Assembly (NCBI GenBank): GCA_016858145.1
Contig: JAEHOE010000038.1
Coordinates: forward strand, 124,001-188,000
Length of the DNA: 64,000 bases
Direction of reading: 5' to 3'
DNA from: Edaphochlamys debaryana
Lineage: Eukaryota > Chlorophyta > Chlorophyceae > Chlamydomonadales
Positions within the stretch are counted from its first letter, which is position 1. Every line of letters starts with the position of its first letter. Positions 26,101 through 37,300 of this stretch are shown piece after piece. Under the pieces are notes generated by a model, which made no database searches, was not told the DNA's origin, and saw nothing but the letters and a program-made list of their open reading frames with translations. The position numbers and the translations under genes are program-made.

Positions 26101-26535
26101 AGCAGCGGCCGGAACTGCCCGGGGTTGTGCACCACGGAGCCGGCCAGCAGGGACTCGTCGTCCCAGAACGCCAGGTGGGGGGGCGGCCCTGCGGGGCTCG
26201 CGGGGCGGCCTCAGAAGCGGGGGAGGGCTGGCGATGAGGGTGGCGCCAACCTCGCTTTCGGGGGCGCTCCCTCGCCCTGGACCGCCCTCCACAGGGCACA
26301 CCGACTCGCCTCATATCCACTTCGCATGGATAGCGAAGACAGCAAGCAACCTGACCGGCATCCGGTCCAAATGTGCCCGACGCAACCTTCCTAACGTACT
26401 AAGCTCCATGTCAAGTGGTGGTGCCCTAAACTCACGTTCGGAAGTTGCAAAAAGCGACCAGGTTTGCGCCAGCACGAGCAAAACGCCGAAGCGCTGCAAC
26501 TGGCGCCATGCAGCGCCAACGCTCCAAGAGTTCAT
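20137..26535 (-). CDS. Secreted SGNH/GDSL-type hydrolase
   Basis: Multi-exon gene. Exon 1 (26535-26400) starts MNSWSVGAAWRQLQRFG and has a hydrophobic stretch GVLLVLAQTWSLFA, a plausible signal peptide. Exon 2 (26188-26070) encodes LAGSVVHNPGQFRPLLAKLE and GQPIT. Exon 3 (25787-25716) encodes VLAWGSSVTSFQGGCY, the SGNH block I with Ser in GSS as nucleophile. Exon 4 (25330-25194) and exon 5 (25003-24969) join to give WINETWPHPDHAFVNY. Further exons carry CPLHCFTEAGCFMD (about 24510), MPNPVDLVLVENLGGIAEAA (about 23965), LFLMVLHRTNMTQPP (about 23550), CATECANDFQHN (about 23060), GADAVSLNHALHGLMRDG (about 22630), and LYNDIIHLRQLGMWLLADLL (about 22400). DIIH fits the SGNH block V Asp-x-x-His. The C-terminus (about 20640-20137) is a separate cysteine-containing domain. 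Splice phases of exons 1-5 agree. The substrate is unknown; a wall or matrix glycan ester is a guess. Confidence 0.5.
21897..22070. repeat. Duplicated exon edge in SGNH hydrolase intron
   Basis: The exon end encoding RQKCYML plus its donor (22048-22070) is repeated at 21897-21919 with two mismatches in 23 bases. The copy would read RQKCSML and keeps a GT donor. It lies about 150 bases downstream of the real exon, inside a C/T-rich intron. Confidence 0.5.
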
Positions 26536-26913
26536 AGCATGGTCGCAGCGTTATTTACGGGAGCAGTTGCGTTGTTTTGTGTCACACGCGAGGGTGGACC
26601 ATGCCCTTCAGCAGATCCACCTTCTCCCGCGCCCCCTGCCCGTGTCGACCCCCTCCCCCCTTTCCCCCCGTAACCGCGTAAGCTTTGCCGCCTTGACATG
26701 GTCGTGCTGCCTAGCCTGGCTGCGGGAGCGGTGCGTCGGGCAGGCTCAAAGCTCTAGCGGGCGCGTGTTCGGGTGTGGGCCTGCAGGGGCCTGTCGTGGC
26801 ATCGGGACCATTGGCCAAAGGCCGCATCGCCCCCGTCCCCATCCCCCAGACGCCCTGAACTTTCACTGGCAATCTTTCGGCACGGTAGACACATAAGGCG
26901 CCCAACTAGTTGA
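26536..26913. promoter_or_regulatory. Divergent intergenic region (SGNH hydrolase / truncated kinase)
   Basis: 378 bases separate the hydrolase start (26535, minus) from the kinase start (26914, plus), so the two genes share a head-to-head upstream region. No TATA box or other defined element could be assigned. The assignment rests only on gene orientation. Confidence 0.5.
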
Positions 26914-28374
26914 ATGGCGAGCGGAGCAGCTTCCCAGCACAACGCCTCCCAACACATCGTCCGCGAGCAACTCAACACTGACGTGGAGAGCAGAGCCTCT
27001 ATGAGCAACTGTGCGGAAGCTAGACGGGACGAAAGCGGTCGCGCGTCGACAAGAGCCGCGCTGGGCCCACACCGGGTCCAGGCGATTGCGCCCCAGGACC
27101 TCGAAATCACCTCCACATTGATCAGCAGTGGTGCCTTTGGGCGAGTTGTCGTTGGAAAGTATGGCGGAATCGAGGTAAGAGCTGGTCGCGCAGGTGCCCA
27201 TGGCCCCAGCGCGCGCTGGCAACATTCTGACCATGTCATGGAAACAAACTGTCATGTAGGTGGCTATAAAGCTGCTGCCTCTGGCTGGCTCGCCAGAGGA
27301 GGAGACGAGGCTGGAGGATGAGCTGCTCACGTTCGCGCTCGTGTCAGCAACCTGTGCACACGCCTGCCGACTGTATGGGGTTTGCAGAAGAGATCGCGAC
27401 TTTGCTATTGTCATGCGGAGATACAAGTGCAACCTGCGGAACTACATTGAGCAGCAGGTGCGCTCGCGCGCCAGGACGGCGCACTCGGCGTGATCCACTG
27501 CGCGCAAGAGGCCACATGATGTTGGCGGTCTGCGTCTGCTGTCGCGAACCATCTTCTCCCCCAACCCCCGCCCCCGCCCCTCCAGCCCGACGGCAAGGTC
27601 GCCCTGGAGCGGGCCGCCATTCTCGCGCAGGACCTGTTGCGCGGTCTGGTCGAGCTACACGCCAACCGGATAGTGGTGGCTGACCTCAAGCCCGATAACA
27701 TCCTCATGAACGAAGTCAACTTGCCGCTCTACTGCGACTTCGGCATCAGCAAAGCCATGACGACCACCGTGGGCCAGCATCCCATAACACACACGGAAGG
27801 CACCTACTGCTACAGTGAGCAGGGAGCACGCACGCCATGCCGGGGGGGGCAGATGTGGGGCACGCCCTGGCCCTGGCACACCCTCTCGGGTTTACCCTTC
27901 TCGCTCGGGCTGCGCCACGCTCCTGCCAGAGCTGGGCACCTGTCCTGGGCTTGCCGGGACCCTGAAGGATCATGCCCCCTCCCACCCGCCCCTCCCCTTG
28001 CCGCAGTGTCCCCCGAGCAGTTTGCGGCGGACGACGAGCCCCAATTCCTGACCCCTGCCAGCGACATGTGGGCCTTTGCCGCCACGCTGGCCCTCGCTGG
28101 TGCGGAGAAGGGTGTCTGGGGAGACAAAGGGGCACGTGGACAGCCTCCACTCCTCCGGCTTGAGCTCGAAGTCACCGCCGCTGATCACCACGAGCCCGCC
28201 GTCCTCCATTACCGCCCCCAGCTCGCCGGTGGGCAGGTGCGAGAGCTGCCGCACGCGTCCGGTGCCAAAGCAGTCCGGCAGCAGGGTGGTGACGGCGCCG
28301 CCAGCGTGCAGGCAGCAGAGGGCCTGGCCGTCGGCGATCAGCAGGCGGCCGCCCGACACCGGCAGGAGCGCTGA
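26914..28374 (+). pseudogene. Protein kinase truncated after subdomain IX
   Basis: Four exons with consistent phases: 26914-27174, 27260-27457, 27586-27814 and 28007 onward. Residues about 62-91 give the ISSGAFGRVVVGKYGG loop and VAIKLL (Lys91). Exon 3 gives VVADLKPDNILMN (catalytic Asp186, Lys188, Asn191) and CDFGISK (Asp204). HRD is replaced by VAD, so Arg is missing. Exon 4 is joined A|TG to give YMSPEQF and continues to TPASDMWAFAATL. From about residue 255 the frame leaves the kinase fold and reads the antisense strand of the propeller gene to a stop at 28372-28374. The part from the end of subdomain IX through XI is absent and none was found within 3 kb downstream. It may be a pseudogene or encode a shortened, possibly inactive kinase. 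A further intron leading to unseen exons cannot be excluded. Confidence 0.5.
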
Positions 28375-29031
28375 GATGTCGGCGAAGCGGGCCACCTTGC
28401 CGCGCCCGTCAAGGCTGTCCTTCTCCTCCCAGCTCCCCGCCACCAGCTCCACCCCGCCCCGGCCCTCGGTGCTCACACGGCACACGGCGCTGCTCGTCGC
28501 CGCCCACAGCGTGCGGTTGCTGTGGTCGAAGCCGAGGGCCTGCCAGCCGCCGCCGCTGCGTGGCGCTTCCGCCCCCAGAAGCGTTGTCGTGTTTGCGGTG
28601 GCGATGTCGAGGAGGTGGATGGTGCGGCCCGCCGCGACGCACAGGCCGCCCCAGCCGTCAGGGGCAATGGCGTTGATGCAGCCGAACTGTCCTGGCCTCG
28701 AAATTGGGTAGGCGTGGTCGCTGTGCAGCATGTCGAGGCTGGCGTGGCTGGCGCCAGAGTTGCCGATGCAGTACACTGCGAGGCTGACATCGCAGTACAC
28801 CGGGCCCTCGAGGCCCCCGCGCGTGTCCGACAGACTCAGCGACACACCGAAGCGGCCGCCCTGCTCATGGGCCTCTAGCGTACCGAGGCTTCCTCCTGGA
28901 GAGCCGTGCCTCCCCATCAAGGCAAGGTAGCGAATTTCGCCGCCTTCAGGAAAGTCCACCTCCAGTCCCTCTGTCTTGGTGTAGCCTGGATAGGACTGCA
29001 GCTGCTGCTTGCGGAAGGTGAGGTCATCCAT
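27970..29031 (-). CDS. Propeller protein lacking BTB domain (family member, probably truncated)
   Basis: Single open frame from ATG 29031 (MDDLTFRKQQLQSYPGY). An in-frame ATG at 29121 exists, but the 29031 start looks better because the extension is low-quality sequence. The body matches the propeller half of the 47-59 kb BTB family: INAIAPDGWGGLCVAAGR, VELVAGSWEEKDSLDGRG, KVARFADISALLPVSGGRLL, IADGQALCCLHAGGAVTTLL, and LPTGELGAVMEDGGLV. These resemble NHL-type beta-propeller blades. After SGGDFELKPEEW the frame enters sequence shared, antisense, with the kinase exon at 28007-28130, and no BTB domain follows. The tail to 27970 is therefore unlikely to be native. It may be a degraded copy or a propeller-only protein. 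Confidence 0.5.
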   Translation of the reverse strand: MDDLTFRKQQLQSYPGYTKTEGLEVDFPEGGEIRYLALMGRHGSPGGSLGTLEAHEQGGRFGVSLSLSDTRGGLEGPVYCDVSLAVYCIGNSGASHASLDMLHSDHAYPISRPGQFGCINAIAPDGWGGLCVAAGRTIHLLDIATANTTTLLGAEAPRSGGGWQALGFDHSNRTLWAATSSAVCRVSTEGRGGVELVAGSWEEKDSLDGRGKVARFADISALLPVSGGRLLIADGQALCCLHAGGAVTTLLPDCFGTGRVRQLSHLPTGELGAVMEDGGLVVISGGDFELKPEEWRLSTCPFVSPDTLLRTSEGQRGGKGPHVAGRGQELGLVVRRKLLGGHCGKGRGGWEGA

Positions 29032-31327
29032 GGCTGAGCGGCTTGCCGGGATGGCCGAAGGCTCGCTTGCGGACCTGCAGCGAATGAAGCAAGTGGGAAC
29101 GGGGGGCATGGGGGAGGTCAAGCAGCAGAGGGTGGCGCAGGCTAGGGGGGAGGGCGTAGAGGGCGCTCATGCGCTATCCAACTCTAAGTGGGCTTGGGTG
29201 GGGGAGCTCCGCGGATGATGATTACCGTAGCAGGGTAAGGCGCACGCACACCACCGTGCGGAGCATGCTCGCCACGCTGCGACGGACGGCGTCCCACACC
29301 CCCCTCACACACGCGCACGGAATCCGTCCCCCATACATACAACTCTGGGAGGCTAGGCCCGGATAGCTGCTGCGCGTTGCATTGAGCCCTCATTACATGC
29401 ATGGCAGCCCGAACTGCTCACCCTCACCCTACCTGCGCGCTTGCTTCTGCTGAAATGACGTTGCAGGGGCTTGGGTGGGGCTAGGAGGGCCGAGGGGCAA
29501 GGTAGGGTGGAGCGGGGAGGCCTGCCTGCGCAAGGGGAAAGGGGCGGTAGGGCAAGGATGCTGTACTGCGGGCCATGTATGTATGGCTCCGCTCAGGCGT
29601 CTGTGCTGAGGCGGTACGTGGTGACGCGAGAAGGGCGGACCTGAGCAGGAGAGTGGGGTCCTGGGGCGGACCCTGCTGCGGAAAGAGGTGGATGGGCCGC
29701 CCCTGTCCAGGGTCAGCACTGGACCCGACAAGCTCCGTCCCATGTGAGCACGCACCCTCTTACCTCGGGGGAAGGGGAACTGGCAGACGCGAAAAGCACG
29801 CACCCTCTTACCTCGGGGACTACTTTGCTCGTTGCTTCTATGCCCTGTCGCATCCGGCTGGTGGGCCAGACCCGGCTAGTTGCACGTTGCATTGACCCTC
29901 TTACCTCTGCTGGCTGCCGTCAGGCGCTAGCTCTTGGCAGGCGGCGGGCGTGGTGTGGCAGGGGCGCTCCTGCAAGGAAAGAATGGGAGGGGCGGTGGTG
30001 ACGCGGGGCTATCGCGGCTATCAAGGGCGAGCATGAGCGGGCGCAAGCCGCGGGGTCGGTGCGTGTCAGAGCTAATAATGGGCGGGGATCGTCCTCGCTC
30101 CAGGGTCTGTCGGGGGACTCCCAGCTTTGCCGAGGCCCGCTGCGTAGCCCACCACGCAGTGTCATCGCGCTCACCTCTCCTGGAAGCTGCTGGTCGACGC
30201 TGTGGCACTAGCGGCTGGGGGCGGGCGGGTTGGAGGCGGGGTGGAGGCGGGGTGGAGCCATGCGCGCGAGCTAGGAAGCTAGGAGCTAGTAAAGCGGTTT
30301 GTCGATATGAATCAGGACCTCTGGCAGTAGCAACGGAAGTGGCCGGGGCAGCGCGACCTACCCTGAGTCGCGACCCGGCCGGCTTGACCTGGTTGACCCA
30401 ACACGGGCGGCTCGGCGTCCTCCCGCACCTGACAGCGCAGCAGTTGCCCTCGAGACGTATGTAGGGCAGCAGCCCTGGCGACGTCGGCGCAGCAGGCGTT
30501 GTGGGAGCAAGCCGAGCAAGGTGGGCTGAGCGGAAGGCGCCTGGCGTCTCGAGTCTGGAATCTGAAGATTGTATAATTTGTGCGTTTAGCAGCGGACTGC
30601 GACGACGTCGTCGTCGAGCGTCAAGGCGCGCCGTCGGGGCAAAACAGTCCGATCTACATGCAGCGGTTTTCCCGCGCTCAAGTCTGCAGCCACTCCCCCG
30701 CACCACGCCTCCTCCTCAGCAGTTTCAGCTGAGGCAGCCTCACGCACGTTACCAATCTATCTTTCGTAACATCCTCTCCAAAGCAGGACACGATCCTTGT
30801 CAAGCCCCGTTCGAGAGAGGCCCTTCTCGCTACACTGCTGTCCTCACGGGATTCCCTCCCCCTTGGTTCCTTCAGCTGCTATGCACACCGCCTCCGGCCA
30901 TCAGTCGCGGTGTCGCCCTCTGTGTGGCTTCCCCAGCCCTTGCTCCACCCCTCTCCCTCAGTCGTCTTCACAACCGCCGCCCCCCATCCCTCTCATCTGG
31001 CCCAGCCTGGCCCTACGCTCCCGCTCTCACCCGCCGTTCTTGCGCGCCGCTTCACATTGCTCCCTCAAGCCCCAAGCCACCGGCCGCCGGCCCTGCCCGG
31101 CAATACAACCCACATCAGGGCCGACCCACATCAGCCGACCCGCATCAGCCGACCCACATCAGCCGACCCACATCAGCCGAGAGCCGACCCACATCAGGCC
31201 GATCCAGTTCGGCTCCACCGAGGCCGGCTCCGGTCAACTGCCGCCCGACTCCGCTCCAAACCAACCCAGCTCCAGCTCCATATCAGGATCCAACTCCAGC
31301 TCCAGATGCTGGACCTATATCCGGATC
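29032..31327. other. Intergenic region, no supported gene
   Basis: This 2.3-kb stretch holds the propeller gene's 5' flank and the Pol I subunit's 3' flank. Two near-identical blocks, GCACGCACCCTCTTACCTCG, occur at about 29749 and 29797, with a weaker third copy near 29894. Open frames are short and proline-rich without recognisable domains. Confidence 0.5.
31108..31199. repeat. Minisatellite, ~15-base unit CCGACCCACATCAGC
   Basis: Five to six tandem copies of CCGACCCACATCAGC with small variations (CGCATC, an inserted GAGAG). It lies just 3' of the RNA polymerase I subunit gene, about 130-220 bases past its stop codon. Confidence 0.5.
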
Positions 31328-34300
31328 TCACTTGACCTCGAGCTGCATCTTGATGTTCATGGCCGCCAGCTCGGTGGCCAGGAAGCGGAACACGTACGGC
31401 ATGGCGACCCGCTCAATGGTGGCGGAGGAGTCGGGGGCGCAGGCGGGGCACACGGTCTTGCCGCCCGCGTCCGAGCCGCCGCTCATCATCAGGCCCTGGA
31501 GTGGTGGTGGTGGGACGGGTGGGGTGGTTGGCGGTTGGCGGTTGGGGTGGGGAGGAAGTGGGTCGTAAGAGAGGCACGCTGGTCCGCACTTGGAGGCCAG
31601 GCCAGTCCAGACCGGTCTGCCGCCGCCCTCCCCGGCCGGTGTGATGCCGGGCGCGACTCTGCCCAAGGCCCTTGTTGGCCCGCTCACACTGTCTAAGCGG
31701 GCAACACCCCGCCCTAGGCACCCCCAACGGCCCCCAACACCCTGCCCAAGGCACCCAAGGACCCCAAGGCACCCAAGCTCACCGAGGTGACGTCCGCGTT
31801 GGCCGCGGGCCGCCTCAGCGGCGCCAGCAGCGAGCCGCAGCACGTGCACACGTCAGCCACGTGCCAGTCGGAGCAGGCGTGGAGCCTTGGGGGGGGGGGG
31901 TGAAGAGACGGGGTGGGGGTAAAGGGGCGGTTAGGGAGGCTGGGAGGGAGCCTTGCAGCCTGGAACAAGCCCGAGTCTTGAGCACTTCCCGTCGCTACCC
32001 GAGCCCTCCCCCGGGGCCCCGTAGCTCCCCAGCAGGCCCCACCGGTCGTGCAGCAGGTAGGCCGCCCCGTGCGCCAGCAGCGAGTCACGCTCCATCTCGC
32101 CGAAGCGGATGCCGCCGCCGAATTTGCGGCCCTTGATGGGCTGCCGCGTCAGGTTGTTGATGGGGCCGGTGGAGCGGACCTGGGGGGGGTGGGGGTTGGG
32201 GTGGGTGGAGGGGGGGAGGGGCGGGAGAGGGATGGGGTGGTTGAGGTGGGGAGGTAGGGAGACTCTGTGACATTACGCCCATGCAATCCCAACACGACCC
32301 AGCAAGCACCCGTACGGTACGGCACTTGTACGGCAGGATCTCACCCACGCACCTGGAACTTGTCCGACACCATGTGCCTCAGGCGCTGGTAGTAAACGGG
32401 CCCGATGTAGATGTCGCACGGCATCTCCTGCCCCGTGACGCCCGACACCATGGTCTCGGCGCCGTACCGCGAGAAGCCCTGCTTCTCCAGATAGGCGCCC
32501 CAGCGCTCCGTGGCGTTGCCTGATCAGGATCAGGATCAAGGTTGGGATTGGGATTGGGAATAGGATTGGGATTGAGTAGGAAGATTGGGATTGGGAGCGA
32601 GGGTTGCGGATTGCAGATTATAGACTGCAGATTGCGACTTGGGTTTGAGGTTGGAGGAAAGGGTTGAATATAACGTTGTGCGCATGCGAGCGCGAGTGCT
32701 GGCTTGCCTCAAAGATTGGACATGTGGGTCTGCAGGGAGACCTGTCGTACAGCAGGCCCCGTCAGATAACCTGACTGATACGTCACGTCAAAGGCAGCCG
32801 CGGGTGTGGCCAAATGACACGCGTGCATGTCTCTCTTATAACGGACTCTTTAACCGTTTGCACAAGGCGCCGTCGAGCCTCAGACTCTGCAAATGTGGTC
32901 TTCCCTCGGGCCGCGTTGGGCCAGGCTCAGATAACCTGACTGAGGATCGTCAGCGGCTCGCGGCGCCCGTCAATGCCAACCACGCACACCTCCGCTTCCT
33001 CAGCGGTACGCTAGTGATCTCTCGCCACCCATCCACACCTTATGCCCTTGCATCCCTGCTTGCTCAAAGCGCCGTCAAGCCTCAGATACTGTAAGAGTTT
33101 TCTTCCGCCGGGCCCAGCTGGGCCCGAGCTCAGATAACCTGACTGAGGATCGTCACAGGCTGACGGCTTCCGATGCGGCGCCACCACAGTGCGAGCAAGC
33201 CCCGTGCCCTCCACGTTAGGTTTGGGAATGAGCAGTGTGATGTAGCGCGAGGTGAAGAGCTATGACGCACGAAGGTACGCCGCCGGGCCTCAGACGTACC
33301 GAAACTGAGTCTTCAAGCGGACCCCACATGGGGCCGCGCTCGGATAACCTGACTGAGGGTCGTCACTGGCTGGCGGCGGCAAATGCTCCGTGGGATGCGC
33401 TGGGAGCTTTGCACGTTTTGCCCCGTGCCCTGCACCTTGCCCGCCCTTCCCCACCATCCCACCCTCATCCCATCCCCTCCCCTCCCGCCTCCCTCCACCT
33501 ACCCTCCTCCACGCCGTCCGAGCGCTGGAAGGGCGAACTGCCCCGCCCCGCCCCCGCCACGCCCGTCGACACGAACCCACTCTTCCCCCCTTGCTTTCCC
33601 GCCCGTCCCCTCCCCAACCCAGACCCACCCTTCTCCACGCCGTCCGAGCGCTGGAAGGGCGATGCGTCCACGAACTGCCCCGCCAGCGCCCCGCCCTTGG
33701 ACACCAGGGACTCGACCAGCATGCCAATGGTCATGCGCGACGGGAAGGCGTGGGGGTTGATGATCAGGTCGGGCCGGATGCCTGCGGTTGGCGGTTGGCG
33801 GTTGGGAGTGTAGGGGTGGTTGGTAGCTGGTGGTTGGGTATGTGAGGCAGGGCGGTCGGTGCGGTGCATGGTTCGAAAGCTGGTCTGGCCGCCGCCACAG
33901 CAACTTCCCATCCGTACGGCATGCGTGCATGCAGTTGGCAGCAGGCATTCGCTGCATGGCACGTCTGTTTTAAATCCGCACGGCCGTAGCCCGATCACAC
34001 CCTGATCTTCCCCAGAATCCCCACCCACCCGTCGCCGAGCAGAAGGGCATGTCCACGTCGGGCCACAAGATGGAGAGCACTCCCTTCTGTCCGTGGCGCG
34101 ACGCGAACTTGTCTCCGATCATGGGGTTGCGGTTGAAGCGGAGGCGGATGTTGGCGCGCTGGGGCAGCTCGCCGTCGCCCAGGGCCCCCCGCGCCCCCGC
34201 CTTGGTGCCCTGGCCTATGAGCGTGACCTGACAGGGGGTGGGTGGGGTGGGAGATGAGATGAGGGCCGCACAGGAGGTGTGTTCCTGAACCTAACCTGAC

Positions 34301-37300
34301 TGGGGCCTCCCCTCATCCGCTACCTCCAGCCCTCGCCTACCCCTCGCACCCCTCAGCCCTGATGAGGATAAGCCCCCCTCTCCTCCCACCTCCCCCTGTC
34401 AGGACCCCCCCCCCCCGACCACACACACACACACCTGGTCCACCACCGCCACCTCCTCGCCCTTGAGCTTGCAAGCCCCCTCCCCGCTCTCATCCTCCCC
34501 CCTCTCCTCCCACCTCCCCTGTCAGGACTTCCCCCCCCCCCCACCTGGTCCACCACCGCCACCTCCTCGCCCTTGAGCTTGTTCTGCTTGTACGTGGCCT
34601 TGTGCTCGTCACGAGTGGTGTAGTAGGGCTGGGGGGGCGAAGAGAGGGGGGAGGCAGGGGTAAAGCGTGTGTGTTTCGAGACGCGTCGGTGCTTGTACGT
34701 AGCCCAAAACCCTGCCACAGGTCAGACTACGGATCCTGCAGCTTGCCCCCATAGTGACGGCGCGCATGCTTCTGCATGCACACGTAGGCCCACACAGGCC
34801 CACACGAAGGCATACGAAGGCCCACACGGGCCCACGCACCTGCCCGGGCCAGATGATGGACCCCACTGCCGGCAGCCCGTCCGCCTCGATTCGGTCTCCC
34901 TCCTTGTTGTTGGGCTCCGGAACCAGCGTCGGCCGCGGCCCCGCCGCCGCCGCCGCCGCCACAGCCGCCGCCGCCGCCACGCCGCCAACCCCCATCTCCT
35001 CGTCATCATCGTCATCGCTGGCGGCGATGGGCGCCGGCTTGCCGCCCTTGGCTGCCGCAGCGGTGGCGGCGGGGGGCTTGCAGGAGGGCGAGGCGGCTGA
35101 TGCGGGCACGTTCTGTGGGAAGCGCTGGCCGAAGGCGCCCTCGGGCCGTGTCCGCGTCTTGAGCGCTTCCTGGGAGAGGGGAGTTAGGGCCGGTCGGGGA
35201 TAGAGGGGTGAGGAGTACGGGTACGTGTACCGGCAAGGGTGAGGCCACGCTGCCCATCAGCGTTGGCGGTTACAGATGTGCACGCGTCATGGGCCATGGG
35301 GCCAGTTTAAACGGCCCATTCGGTTGCCTGCTCACCCGCGACCGGTTGTCGTGCGGCTCGGCCGCGAGTACGGATTTGGATCCACGCTCCGCCCCCAGAT
35401 CCACGGTCTCGGTCTTGTACAGGCTGCCGTGCGCCAGGCCGCGCTCGACGGAGCTCTTGTTCAGGATCATGGCGTCCTCCATGTCGTACCCTGCCGTACG
35501 CAGTGCCATGCATGGGTACGGAATTATGCATGGTACGGACCAACGCGTGGGTGTGTGGTGTGCGCTCAGGACCAAGGAGCCGAGCCACGCAGCAACTTGC
35601 CTTCCCCATCCGCTCACCGGTGTACGCCAGTACGGCAACGATGGCGTTGGTGCCGTTGGGGTACTCGTCCATCTTGTACTCCGCGTAACGGATGGTACGG
35701 CAGATGGGCGCCTGCGCACCGCATAACGTAGGGAGCACGAAGAGGGTGTCAGGGCACAGAAACTTGCCCGCGGGCATTCGACGGACCCCCCCCATCTCTG
35801 GATTCCTCCATCTCAGTTACAGGTCCATAACACTAAGGACTAAGCGGCGTCTGGATGCGGGATGCGTATCCGTACTGACCCGAACACCCCCATCCTTGAA
35901 TTCCTCCATCTCACAGGTCCATTGCACTTTCAGGTCCATTATACTAACAATACAATAATACCAGCAAAGGCGCGAACGCCTACCTGCGGCGTCTGGATGC
36001 GGTAGACCTTGGTGTCGGTGCGGTGCGTCAGCGCCTGCCCGGGCGTGCCCATGGTCTGCTTGGCCATCTGGCACTGGTACATGTTGCGGGGGGACTGGTT
36101 GAAGTCCGAGTAGGGGGTCAGCGAGGCCACCACTGACAGCATGGCGCCTGGGGGGTGGGGCGGGGCGGGGTGGGGTGGGCCGGGGTGGGGTGGGGTGGGG
36201 TGGGGGTGTTTGTTGCTGAGCGGGATCGCGCCGACGCGGGAGGAGGGGCCGAGGTCATACATGCATGCGAGGCAGCCGCTTCCCACGCTTGCGCGTTTTA
36301 CGCCAGCTGCCCATGTCAGTCTCACGGCCCGTTCTGTAGGAACTTCACATTCAGTCGGGCGGCCGGACCCGCCCCCTCCGGTCTTCCCCCGGTAAGGGCG
36401 ATCCTACCAACACCCCTACCAACAGCCCACCCCCTGCTCACTGGCGTTCAGCTCCCGGTGCGTGAAGGCCAGACCCGGGGAGCCCCCGTGGCCCCCGTCG
36501 GGGCACGAGATGGACATGAAGGCCTGGGGAGAAAGAGGACGGGGAGGTGACAGGAGCTGGCGAGGAGGGGTCAGCGCCTTGCAGGTGGGCTGGCCCCGCC
36601 TCCCTTAACCCTACTCGCCACACTGCCCGGCACCTGCTCCACCCACACCCACACCAGAGCCCCTGAAGTCCCCCCCCATCTCTCCCCCACACCTGCTCCA
36701 GCGCCCCCCCCTCCCCCAGTCAGGAACCCCCTCCCCCTCTCTGCCCCCCCCCCCCCACCTGCTCCAGGGAGCCCAGCAGCTCCCTCCGCCCGCTGCCGCA
36801 CTGCAGCACCGGCCGAGTCATGCGGGCCGACTGCGTGAACAGGAACACGCCCGGGTAGGGGCCGCCCAGCTGGGGGGGGGGGATGGGGAGGGATGGCATT
36901 GGGGATAATGCGAGAGGGGGGTTTGCGAACATTGACATTGCAGCTAACCGTCTCCTTCCTCAAACTTCCGCTCTTTCACTCAACATGCCAAAGGCCCCCG
37001 CATCTACAACCACCTTGCCCCCTCACCAGCGGCGGGATGTGTACGACCTCCATGTGGTACGGCACCTGCTGCTCCTGCACGCTCAGCGAGGCGGCGGCCG
37101 TGTGCGACTCGTGCGCCTGCCGTACAGCACAGTATCAGAGGGAGAGGACATGTCGTACGGTCAGCGCGCGGGGTGTGAGGAGGGCGCGTATGCCCCGAGC
37201 ACAATCCACTCCCCCTTCCTCTTCCCGACTCACTCTTCACTCCCGCCCCACTCCCGCCTCCCCCTCCTTCCCCCTCCACCCCCACCCCCACCTCGAGCGC

